Position numbers and translations under genes: made by a program | NCBI GenBank assembly: GCA_003543035.1 | Contig: DPJL01000200.1 | Coordinates: 1-10,247 of the forward strand | DNA: 10,247 nucleotides | Source of the DNA: Micromonosporaceae bacterium | Lineage (GTDB): Bacteria > Actinomycetota > Actinomycetes > Mycobacteriales > Micromonosporaceae | Direction of reading: 5' to 3' | In this document: positions 1-6,008 of the stretch, piece by piece | Layout: each line of letters starts with the position of its first letter | How positions within the stretch are numbered: position 1 is the stretch's first letter | The notes under the pieces: model-generated | What the model saw: the letters and a program-made list of their open reading frames with translations, nothing else | What the model was told of the DNA's origin: nothing | Databases searched by the model: none

Positions 1-320
1 TCACGCGAGTCGGCGCCACGCCGGTCCTCACCCACCGGCTCCTCGAGGCCGGGAAGTGAAGCGACGTACGCCGCATCGGTGAGATGCATGGGACCGTAGC
101 CGCCGCCGGTGCTGGGGGTCCCGGCGTTGAAGTCCCATCGTGACTCCAGATAGGACACTGCGAGCAGGATGCTTTCCGGCACTCCGAATTCGGCCGCCGC
201 GGCGGCGTACTGCGCCTGCCGGCTGTCCGGCGGAGTGGCCGGGGAGGGACTCACCAGCGTGAGTATCCCTGCACCGGCCACCGCCGCGCTCAGCAGGACG
301 CCCAAAGGTCGTCGGGACAT
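1..320 (-). CDS. Secreted lysozyme-fold/amidase-type cell-wall hydrolase, N-terminal part (cut by window edge)
   Basis: The reading frame starts with ATG at 320-318 and is still open after 106 codons at position 1, so only the N-terminus is visible. Residues 1-30 form a signal peptide: a basic start (MSRR), a hydrophobic stretch LGVLLSAAVAGAGILTLV, then a Pro/Ser/Ala-rich region likely to be cleaved, so the product is exported. Residues 36-85 resemble the lysozyme-like (SLT/transglycosylase) module found at the N-terminus of actinobacterial N-acetylmuramoyl-L-alanine amidases: VPESILLAVSYLESRW carries the candidate catalytic Glu59, followed by GGGYGPMHLTDA, the usual G-x-M-x-L strand. The start is supported by GGAGG at 325-329, although the 4-nt spacing is short. 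The role in peptidoglycan turnover is inferred from family resemblance. The catalytic amidase domain, if there is one, lies outside the window. Confidence 0.75.
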   Translation of the reverse strand, partial: MSRRPLGVLLSAAVAGAGILTLVSPSPATPPDSRQAQYAAAAAEFGVPESILLAVSYLESRWDFNAGTPSTGGGYGPMHLTDAAYVASLPGLEEPVGEDRRGADSR

Positions 321-352
321 GGAACCTCCAAAGGGGAACGTTTGTCCCGGTC

Positions 353-382
353 ACCCTGACTCGTCAGCCCTGTCGATGTCAA
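353..382 (-). promoter_or_regulatory. Promoter of the cell-wall hydrolase gene
   Basis: Read on the minus strand, a perfect -35 hexamer TTGACA (382-377) is followed by an 18-nt spacer and CAGGGT (358-353), an acceptable actinobacterial -10 box. Transcription would start near 346, giving a leader of about 25 nt that contains GGAGG. The leader is too short for a riboswitch. The assignment is by eye. Confidence 0.5.
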
Positions 383-413
383 CCCTTCACGCTGTGTTAC
401 CAATGCTTGTTAA

Positions 414-793
414 TCTTTCACGACGCCGTTCCAAAGCCGACGAAAGCCGGTTGGGGGAGACGCGGATGGATGCGTCTCGTCCACAAAGGACGTGATGGAG
501 TGTTCGGGCGCGCTGGGTTGCGCGGGCATGATGACCACCGAGTTGGAGCTGGGCGCGGAGTTCTGTGCGGCCTTCAACCGCGGTGTCGCCATGAACTGCC
601 GACTGGTACTACGCGGCGAGCTACTACCCGGCGGGCCACGGCGAAGAACGACTTCTCGCGGTTGTTTCACTCCATCGGGCTGGAAGGTCGGGCATATGGC
701 TTTGCCCGCGACGACGTCAACGACCAGAGCACGCGGCAGGTCCTCCCGAACGCAGATCCGCCCACCAGCCTCACGATCTCCATCGGCTGCTGA
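414..793 (+). pseudogene. Frameshifted C-terminal remnant of a GH64 beta-1,3-glucanase
   Basis: Three consecutive pieces in three frames together read like the C-terminal third of a glycoside hydrolase family 64 (laminaripentaose-producing type) beta-1,3-glucanase. Piece 1 (frame of 492, open from 414) gives TKDVMECSGALG and then GAEFCAAFNRGVAMN up to 596. Piece 2 (frame of 601) gives DWYYAASYYPAGHG up to 642. Piece 3 (frame of 644) gives NDFSRLFHSIGLEGRAYGF, then DDVNDQST and PPTSLTISIGC, ending at the TGA 791-793. One extra base lies among 597-600 and one near 643, so each join is a +1 frameshift. The signal peptide and most of the catalytic domain have no counterpart upstream, where the neighbouring hydrolase promoter lies. 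Convincing similarity begins around 480; the part from 414 to 480 is merely open in the same frame. Since both the 5' end and the frame are lost, this is a dead fragment and not a sequencing slip. Confidence 0.75.
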
Positions 794-819
794 CACGTCG
801 GGCATGGACATGCTAGTGT
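790..819 (+). promoter_or_regulatory. Promoter of the ArsR-type regulator operon
   Basis: CTGACA (790-795) resembles a -35 box and lies 18 nt before TAGTGT (814-819), which is preceded by TGC and so looks like an extended -10. Transcription would begin around 826, inside the inverted repeat at 821-848, leaving a leader of about 30 nt. The -35 box overlaps the stop codon of the glucanase remnant. Confidence 0.45.
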
Positions 820-820
820 T

Positions 821-848
821 TCATGTGTAAGAAAACTCTTACACATGA
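821..848. promoter_or_regulatory. Perfect 12-bp inverted repeat, probable operator of the ArsR-type regulator
   Basis: The arms TCATGTGTAAGA (821-832) and TCTTACACATGA (837-848) are exactly complementary, separated by AAAC. The site lies directly downstream of the predicted -10 box, covers the predicted transcription start, and its right arm abuts the AAGGAG ribosome binding site (848-853). ArsR-family dimers typically bind such dyads at their own promoters, so autorepression is the natural reading. A transcript starting upstream of 821 could also fold this sequence into a hairpin beside the ribosome binding site. Confidence 0.7.
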
Positions 849-857
849 AGGAGCGTT

Positions 858-1181
858 ATGACGGTGGCCCGGCCGACCGGCGATGAACTGGTCGAGATGC
901 TGGCGGCGCTGGCCAATCCATTGCGGCTGCGCATCGTGGCGAAGCTGGCCAACGGTCGCGACTATGTAAGCCACCTGGCCCGCGAGATCGGTGTCAGCCG
1001 GCCACTCGTCCACATGCATCTGCAACGGCTCGAGGCGGCCGGCCTGATAGTCGGAAGCCTGGAGCTCTCCGAGGACGGTAAGGCGATGAAGTACTACGAA
1101 GTCGCGAACTTTGACCTCCACCTGACCGCCGCCACGATCGCCGAAGCGGCTAAGACCATCACCAGATCGGAGCATCCCTGA
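858..1181 (+). CDS. ArsR-family winged-helix transcriptional regulator
   Basis: This is a 107-residue protein, the usual size of a single-domain ArsR/SmtB-type regulator. Residues 9-35 (ELVEMLAALANPLRLRIVAKL) are the typical N-terminal helices. Residues 37-64 form the helix-turn-helix, with VSRPLVHMHLQRLEAAGLI as recognition helix and turn, and residues 65-83 (GSLELSEDGKAMKYYEV) are the beta-wing. There are no cysteines and no ELCVCDL-type metal site, so a metal sensor of the classical ArsR kind is unlikely. The ATG is preceded by AAGGAG with 4-nt spacing. The perfect inverted repeat just upstream suggests autoregulation. Its stop overlaps the next start by one base (TGATG), so it is co-translated with the small membrane protein and probably controls the whole three-gene operon. 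The inducing signal cannot be read from the sequence. Confidence 0.88.
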   Translation: MTVARPTGDELVEMLAALANPLRLRIVAKLANGRDYVSHLAREIGVSRPLVHMHLQRLEAAGLIVGSLELSEDGKAMKYYEVANFDLHLTAATIAEAAKTITRSEHP

Positions 1182-1450
1182 TGGACCTCAACACTTGGCC
1201 GGGTGTCATTCTCACCCTCGGTGCGCTGGCGCTGGCCACATTTCTGATCGTCGCTCTGATAGCGAGCGTCCACGAATTCCGCAAGACCAAACTTGTGGCT
1301 GCCCAGGAGGACGGCCTACGACAGCTCGTTCGCCGCTATGAGCAGCTCGCCGAGAACACCCTGGATGCCCAGCAGCGGGTGGCCGCTGACGTGTCCGAGC
1401 TGCGCTCGCGGACCGCGTCGATCGAGCAGATCCTGCGCACAGTCGAGTGA
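1181..1450 (+). CDS. Small single-pass membrane protein with cytoplasmic coiled coil, function unknown
   Basis: This is an 89-residue protein with no recognised family function. Residues 7-30 (PGVILTLGALALATFLIVALIASV) are one strong transmembrane helix starting close to the N-terminus. Residues 34-88 are charged and heptad-like (rich in Leu, Gln, Glu, Arg and Ala; for example LRQLVRRYEQLAENTL), suggesting a long coiled coil, probably cytoplasmic given the Arg/Lys cluster after the helix. Its ATG overlaps the stop of the ArsR-type regulator by one base and its own stop touches the next gene, so it is made together with both. One possibility is that it is a membrane partner of the regulator or of the oxidoreductase; that is inference from gene order only. 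Confidence 0.8.
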   Translation: MDLNTWPGVILTLGALALATFLIVALIASVHEFRKTKLVAAQEDGLRQLVRRYEQLAENTLDAQQRVAADVSELRSRTASIEQILRTVE

Positions 1451-1455
1451 CTGCC

Positions 1456-2442
1456 ATGAAAGCGATAACACAGGATCGATATGGTTCGCCCGATGTCTTG
1501 GTACTCAAGGAAATCAACAAGCCGGTGGCCAAGGATGACGAGGTGCTGATCCGGATGCGCGCGGCTGCTGTAGACGCGGGCACCTGGCACGTCATGAGAG
1601 GTGCGCCCTATATCGCTCGCTTGGCGCTCGGGTTGCGTAAGCCAAAGAGCCAACTGGTGGGCAGGGACGTCGCGGGGACAGTGGAGGCGGTCGGCCAGAA
1701 GGTCACCCGGTTTCGGCCTGGTGATGAGGTGTGGGCGGAAGGCGACGCGGGCAGCTTCGCTGAGTACCTGTGCGTTCGGGAAAAACTCGTGGGGCTCAAG
1801 CCTTCCAACCTGACGTTTGAGCAAGCCGCCGCTGTGCCCTTGTCAGGAAACACTGCCCTGCAAGGTATTCGGGATCAAGGGCAGGTGAAGCCGGGGCAGC
1901 GGATTTTGATCAACGGTGCCTCAGGCGGCGTAGGTACTTTCGCCGTACAGATCGCCAAATCGCTGGGCGCGGAAGTGACCGGCGTGTGCAGCACGGGGAA
2001 AGTGGACCTGGTTCGGTCGATTGGCGCAGACCATGTTGTTGACTACACCAAGGAGGACTTCACCAAGAGCGCGCAGCGCTACGATGTCATCTTCGATCTG
2101 GCTGGGGATCACTCCACGGCAGAGTGCCGGCGTGTGTTGACGCCCAATGGGATTCTCGTGCTGTCGTCGGGAAACGGCGGGCGTTGGCTCGGGCCGATAG
2201 GGCGAATGATGGGTGCGCTTGCGCTGTCATCGTTTACGCGTCAACGGTTGCGACCACTGGTGGTGGCCCGGAGTAAGGAAAACCTGGATGCTCTCAAGGA
2301 GCTGGTGGAGTCTGGAAAGGTCACGCCGGTCATCGACCGGGCCTTCCCACTAAGCGAGGCCGCCGAAGCCATTCGCTATCTGGAGCAAGGGAATGCTCGC
2401 GGAAAGGTCGTCATCACAGTGGAACCCGATCGTCAAGCGTAG
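1456..2442 (+). CDS. Zinc-less MDR-family NAD(P)-dependent oxidoreductase (quinone oxidoreductase type)
   Basis: This 328-residue protein belongs to the medium-chain dehydrogenase/reductase superfamily, quinone oxidoreductase branch. The N-terminal GroES-like domain (residues 1-125) opens with MKAITQDRYGSPDVLVLKEI and holds LVGRDVAGTVEAVG and RFRPGDEVWAEG. The Rossmann domain carries the nucleotide-binding turn NGASGGVG at 153-160, followed by LGAEVTGVCSTGKVDLVRSIGADHVVDYT. The four structural zinc cysteines and the catalytic Cys/His zinc ligands are absent, so hydride transfer from NAD(P)H to a quinone or enone without zinc is expected. A GTG at 1447, overlapping the previous stop, would add MTA; ATG 1456 matches the usual MKAI start and is preferred. 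It is the last gene of the ArsR-type operon. The stop overlaps the stop of the convergent ABC gene. The true substrate is unknown. Confidence 0.88.
   Translation: MKAITQDRYGSPDVLVLKEINKPVAKDDEVLIRMRAAAVDAGTWHVMRGAPYIARLALGLRKPKSQLVGRDVAGTVEAVGQKVTRFRPGDEVWAEGDAGSFAEYLCVREKLVGLKPSNLTFEQAAAVPLSGNTALQGIRDQGQVKPGQRILINGASGGVGTFAVQIAKSLGAEVTGVCSTGKVDLVRSIGADHVVDYTKEDFTKSAQRYDVIFDLAGDHSTAECRRVLTPNGILVLSSGNGGRWLGPIGRMMGALALSSFTRQRLRPLVVARSKENLDALKELVESGKVTPVIDRAFPLSEAAEAIRYLEQGNARGKVVITVEPDRQA
2433..2442. other. Tail-to-tail overlap of two convergent genes
   Basis: The plus-strand oxidoreductase ends with TAG at 2440-2442 and the minus-strand ABC gene ends with TGA at 2435-2433, so the two coding regions overlap by 10 bp. 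There is no room for a terminator between them, and I saw no GC-rich hairpin with a T-run on either side. Read-through antisense transcripts are therefore likely. Confidence 0.85.
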
Positions 2443-4133
2443 GCGCGGGCTTGCAGGGCGAATAGTTCGGCGTAGAGGCCATCTAGGGCCATCAGCTCCT
2501 CGTGGGTGCCGCGCTCGATGATGCGGCCGCCGTCGAGCACGACGATCAGCTGAGCCATCCGGACGGTGGAAAAGCGGTGGGAGACAAAGAGAGTGACGGC
2601 GGTGGGAGCGGCGGAGGCCGCGAAGCGGTCGAAGAGCGCGAACTCCGCCTGAGCGTCCAGCGCGGATGCGGGCTCGTCGAGCACCAATAACAGTGGATCC
2701 TCACGCATCAGCGATCGAGCCAGCCCGAGCCTTTGCCACTGTCCACCGGACAGCTCCATCCCATCGCCGTAGTCGCGTCCTAAGAGACCGTCCAGTCCCA
2801 CCTTTTGCGCGATCGAGCCGGCATCAGCCTCGACGAGAGCGCCGTGCACGGCGTCGTCGTGGTTGATGCGGGAAAGGTCGCCCACGCCAACGTTCTCGCG
2901 CAATAGCAGTTGGAGTTTGGCGAAATCCTGGAACAGCATGGCAATCCGATCTGCGGGCAACACCGGGCTGATGGTGCCCGAGGTTGGCTGATAGAAGCCG
3001 CAGAGCAGCTTGACCAGGGTGCTCTTACCCGCGCCGTTTTCGCCCACGATGGCGACCGTGGTGCCAAACGGAATCGTCAGACTGATGTCACGCAGGATCG
3101 GCTTGCCTCCCGGATAGGCGAAGCTGACCCGGTCAAGCACGATGCCGTCGGTGGCCTCCGACACCTGACGCTTGCGAGATAGCAGCGGCATCGCGACCGT
3201 CATCATCAGGGTGTCAAGGCGGTCCACGAAACGGCTGGCGATCTGGAACGTGCCCATCAGACCGAGCGCCCCGGAGACCTGCACACTGATCTGCACCGCA
3301 AGTGTGACGACCAGCACCACCTCTCCGAGCGTCGGTTTTCCTTGCAGGACAATGAATACTGCCGAGCCGTAGGCGAGCGCGAAGAGCAGTTGGCCGCTCG
3401 CGCGCAACGATGCGCCGAGCAGGTTGGCCCGCCAGAGATCGCGGGTCGTCGCAGACCACGCCTGAGCTTGACGCTCCATGAGGAAGTCTGCCGCACCGAA
3501 GAGCCGGATTTCCTTGACCGCATCGGCTGACGAAGCGAGCTCCACCAGGTGACCGGTGAGCCGGGCCTTGGCGGCGTTCGCTTCGCGGGCCTTGTTGATG
3601 AGCAGTTGAGCCCGTCTCGCGATGAGGACCGGCGGCACCGCTGCCAATGGCAGCAAGGCGAGCCACGGGTTGACGATCGCCAGGATGATGGTGGTCACGA
3701 GTGCTCGCAGTAGCAGACCGGCAAGATGCAGCACGCTTTCCAGGCCCACCCGGGTCTGCAGGATGTCCTGGCGTACCAAGGTGAGCGTGTCCGCGTATTC
3801 GGGGCTGTCGAAATGCTCCAGATCCGCTGTGCCGTTGACCCGATCGGCCAGCTCGGCATCGAGCGCGGCGCCCATCTTCTCGCCGAGCTCGAAATAGAAC
3901 AGGTGCGCGAAGTTGGCCATAACCAGCTCGAAGACCAGCAGCAGGGCGGTGACGAGGGCGAATTTCGTTGCCAGCTCGACGTTTCCGGCTACGGCGCTGT
4001 CGGTCAAGCCTTTCAGGAGCAGCCCGATGAACGGCGTGGAGAGGAATCCGATGGCCATCAGGACGGCGGCGATGACCAGCCGCCTTAGATCGGTGAAGGC
4101 CGCGAGCCGAAGCAGGAACAGGACGCCCTTCAT
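2433..4133 (-). CDS. Half-size ABC exporter (permease-ATPase fusion), second of a pair
   Basis: This is a 566-residue inner-membrane exporter of the MsbA-like half-transporter type. Residues 1-305 form the transmembrane domain, with hydrophobic segments near 19-40, 58-80, 138-175 and 247-290. Residues 330-566 form the ATPase: Walker A GENGAGKST at 364-372, Q-loop Gln402, signature LSGGQ at 461-465, Walker B LLVLDE ending at Asp486-Glu487, and switch His519. All catalytic residues are present, so this half should hydrolyse ATP. Its ATG overlaps the TGA of the upstream ABC gene (ATGA), implying coupled translation and a heterodimer. No signal or peptidase domain is fused, so a small molecule is more likely exported than a leader peptide. 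The neighbouring NRPS/P450 genes suggest the cargo is that cluster's product (inference). The gene ends inside the convergent oxidoreductase gene. Confidence 0.9.
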   Translation of the reverse strand: MKGVLFLLRLAAFTDLRRLVIAAVLMAIGFLSTPFIGLLLKGLTDSAVAGNVELATKFALVTALLLVFELVMANFAHLFYFELGEKMGAALDAELADRVNGTADLEHFDSPEYADTLTLVRQDILQTRVGLESVLHLAGLLLRALVTTIILAIVNPWLALLPLAAVPPVLIARRAQLLINKAREANAAKARLTGHLVELASSADAVKEIRLFGAADFLMERQAQAWSATTRDLWRANLLGASLRASGQLLFALAYGSAVFIVLQGKPTLGEVVLVVTLAVQISVQVSGALGLMGTFQIASRFVDRLDTLMMTVAMPLLSRKRQVSEATDGIVLDRVSFAYPGGKPILRDISLTIPFGTTVAIVGENGAGKSTLVKLLCGFYQPTSGTISPVLPADRIAMLFQDFAKLQLLLRENVGVGDLSRINHDDAVHGALVEADAGSIAQKVGLDGLLGRDYGDGMELSGGQWQRLGLARSLMREDPLLLVLDEPASALDAQAEFALFDRFAASAAPTAVTLFVSHRFSTVRMAQLIVVLDGGRIIERGTHEELMALDGLYAELFALQARAYA

Positions 4134-5902
4134 TGGAACCGCTCCGACTGCAGCCTGAACATCTTCTCGTAGCGGCCTTCCTGTTTGAGTAGCACGTCAT
4201 GGGTACCCTGCTCGACGACTTTGCCGTGCTCCAGCACCACTATGTTGTCGGCCCTGCGCACGGTCGAAAACCGGTGCGAGATAACGACTGTGGTCAGCCC
4301 ATGCGTTCGAGCCAGAAAGGAGTCGAAGAACTCCACCTCGGCTCGCACATCGAGCTGAGCGGTGGGCTCGTCGAGCACCAGGATCGAGGCACCGGCATGT
4401 GCCGCGAAAAGGGCGCGGGCCAGGGCGACTCGCTGCCACTGGCCTCCGGACAGGTCTTGCCCACCGGCATATCTGGAGAAGAGCGGCTTGGACAGGTCGG
4501 TGAGTGTGCCCGCCCGCTCGGCCGCCGACCTCACACAGGTCGGGCAGGGATTGCTTTGCAGCGCGATGTTTTCCAGCCCGGTCAGCTCATACCGCACGAA
4601 ATCCTGGAAGATGACGGCCAGTTGACGATGCCAGCTGTGCATCTCGATCTCGCGCAAATCCTTGCCGTCGACCGTGATCCGGCCGCCATCCGGATCGTAG
4701 AACCGGGCGAGCAACTTGACCATGGTGCTCTTGCCCGCGCCGTTCAGCCCGACGATCGCGGTGGAGCGACCCACCGGCAGCTCCAGATCGAGCTCTTCGA
4801 AAACCTTTGAGCCGTGGGGGTACCCAAAAGCAACGCCCTCAAATCGGATGACTTCCCTTGGCGGCTCCGCGATCTCACCACCCACTGCCGCCTCAGCGCG
4901 AGTTGTCGACTCGAAGTCCATTAACGCCTTGTACGAATGCCACCCGAATTGGGTCTGGGTGTCGCACTCGGGAAAGAAGACGCCGAACCGGATCGGGATG
5001 AGGACAGCCTGCACGCCGAGCGCAAACTGAAGCAGGGTAAGGTCTCCGGCCGCCGTGCCCCGGGCAAGCACACCTAGCGCGAACCCGCCACCAATCAGGC
5101 CCGCCGCGGCGAACCCGAGGAATGGCCAAAGCAGCATCCGTCGTCTTTGCGCCCAGAAGACGTTCATGTAGTCAGCTGCGGCGTTGCCTACCCTGGACCG
5201 GATCCAGCTGAGCAGGCCGAGGACGCGGATCTCCTTGGCGGCCTCGGCACCGGTGGAGATGCCGCGCAGATATTGGGTGCGGCGGCGGTAGGGGGCGAGC
5301 CCGTTCCACATCGTGGCGAAGCGACCCAGCGAGCCGCGCTGTCCAAACCGGATCACCAGTGCGGTCGCTCCGACGATGACTCCGGTGAGGAGATCCAGCA
5401 CGCCTGCGATGAGCACTACGGCTCCGGCGAGCTGGGTGTAGCGGGCGATGAGTGTCAACGTGCCCGCGGCTGCCTCGCCGGGCGTGGGTTGGCTGCGATC
5501 GAAGGCGGATTTCACATCCCCGAGCCGATCGAGAATTCCCGGCTGTTCGAGTGTCGCGATTGGAGCATCCCGGTAGGCGGCAGCTAACAGCCGCTGGATG
5601 CAGTGCTTGTCCACGCGCCGGGAGACCACCTCGGTGAAGGCGGCCTGGAAGGGGGCCAGAAGCTGTTGCACCACAAGGGCTCCGACCGCCAGCGCCAATG
5701 CGGTGAGCCAGCCGCTGTCGAGGGCATCCACCTTCTCGAGCAGCAGGCTCATCCAGACGATGAAGGCGATCGGAAGCAGCCCAAGGGCGAGGTTAAGCAG
5801 GACCGCAGCGGTCACCAAACCTCGGCCTGCCCGGGGGAGCAGCAGCAACAGCGATAGCCAACGCACGGGACAAACGTTAGAGTCCGCCGCGGGTAAATCC
5901 AT
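4130..5902 (-). CDS. Half-size ABC exporter (permease-ATPase fusion), first of a pair
   Basis: This is a 590-residue half-transporter read from ATG 5902 (MDLPAADSNV). Hydrophobic helices lie near 27-55, 65-90, 155-185 and 258-305. The ATPase domain from about 350 has Walker A GLNGAGKST at 385-393, Q-loop Gln433, signature LSGGQ at 484-488, Walker B LVLDE ending at Asp511-Glu512, and switch His543. All are intact, so the pair has two competent ATP sites. A CxxC (453-456, PCPTC) sits between the Q-loop and the signature. An in-frame ATG at 6010 would add 36 residues with no family resemblance and would overlap the divergent gene, so 5902 is preferred; only a weak GAG precedes it. A perfect palindrome lies 11 nt upstream. 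Its stop overlaps the start of the second ABC gene by 4 nt, indicating one operon and probably one heterodimer. Confidence 0.88.
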   Translation of the reverse strand: MDLPAADSNVCPVRWLSLLLLLPRAGRGLVTAAVLLNLALGLLPIAFIVWMSLLLEKVDALDSGWLTALALAVGALVVQQLLAPFQAAFTEVVSRRVDKHCIQRLLAAAYRDAPIATLEQPGILDRLGDVKSAFDRSQPTPGEAAAGTLTLIARYTQLAGAVVLIAGVLDLLTGVIVGATALVIRFGQRGSLGRFATMWNGLAPYRRRTQYLRGISTGAEAAKEIRVLGLLSWIRSRVGNAAADYMNVFWAQRRRMLLWPFLGFAAAGLIGGGFALGVLARGTAAGDLTLLQFALGVQAVLIPIRFGVFFPECDTQTQFGWHSYKALMDFESTTRAEAAVGGEIAEPPREVIRFEGVAFGYPHGSKVFEELDLELPVGRSTAIVGLNGAGKSTMVKLLARFYDPDGGRITVDGKDLREIEMHSWHRQLAVIFQDFVRYELTGLENIALQSNPCPTCVRSAAERAGTLTDLSKPLFSRYAGGQDLSGGQWQRVALARALFAAHAGASILVLDEPTAQLDVRAEVEFFDSFLARTHGLTTVVISHRFSTVRRADNIVVLEHGKVVEQGTHDVLLKQEGRYEKMFRLQSERFQ

Positions 5903-5909
5903 CCGCTCA

Positions 5910-5927
5910 ACAGTTAGGACTCCTAAC
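5910..5927. promoter_or_regulatory. Palindromic operator candidate between ABC operon and divergent membrane gene
   Basis: The perfect dyad GTTAGGA-C-TCCTAAC (5913-5927) lies in the short divergent intergenic region, 11 nt upstream of the ABC start and about 80 nt upstream of the membrane-protein start. The longer plus-strand string ACAGTTAGGACTCCTAA (5910-5926) recurs at 6851-6867 with only three transitions. This suggests a shared dimeric repressor or activator, perhaps of TetR or MarR type; no such gene is visible here. Confidence 0.55.
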
Positions 5928-5974
5928 CGCAAGCGGCTGCTTCTATGGGGCAACAAGCTCGAGGCAGAGCTGCT

Positions 5975-6001
5975 TATGATGTTGCTCCCCTTCCTGAGGA
6001 G
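5975..6001 (+). promoter_or_regulatory. -10 box and ribosome binding site of the membrane-protein gene
   Basis: TATGAT (5975-5980) is one mismatch from the consensus -10 hexamer and would start transcription near 5987. No convincing -35 box lies 17-18 nt upstream, so activation may be needed. GAGGAG (5996-6001) lies 7 nt before the ATG at 6009, the best Shine-Dalgarno spacing in this window, and fixes that start. Confidence 0.45.
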
Positions 6002-6008
6002 CAAGATC

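Noticed and set aside
321..376. A c-di-AMP (ydaO-type) riboswitch in front of the cell-wall hydrolase gene, as seen for some actinobacterial hydrolases.
   Set aside because: A good promoter lies at 353-382, leaving a leader of only about 25 nt, far too short.
3214..4200. Open frame of 328 codons on the same strand as the ABC genes but in another frame.
   Set aside because: It is Arg/Ala/Gly-rich without motifs and overlaps the transmembrane domain of a clear ABC exporter.
5910..5927. The TTAGG...CCTAA dyad could be an iron box (DtxR/IdeR type) linking the cluster to siderophore production.
   Set aside because: The spacing between TTAGG and CCTAA is 3 nt, not the 9 nt of the 19-bp iron box, and the central TTAGGCTAA pattern is missing.
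5598..6008. Upstream extension of the membrane-protein frame back to 5598.
   Set aside because: This part lies antisense inside the ABC gene and lacks membrane-protein character; the GAGGAG site fixes the start at 6009.
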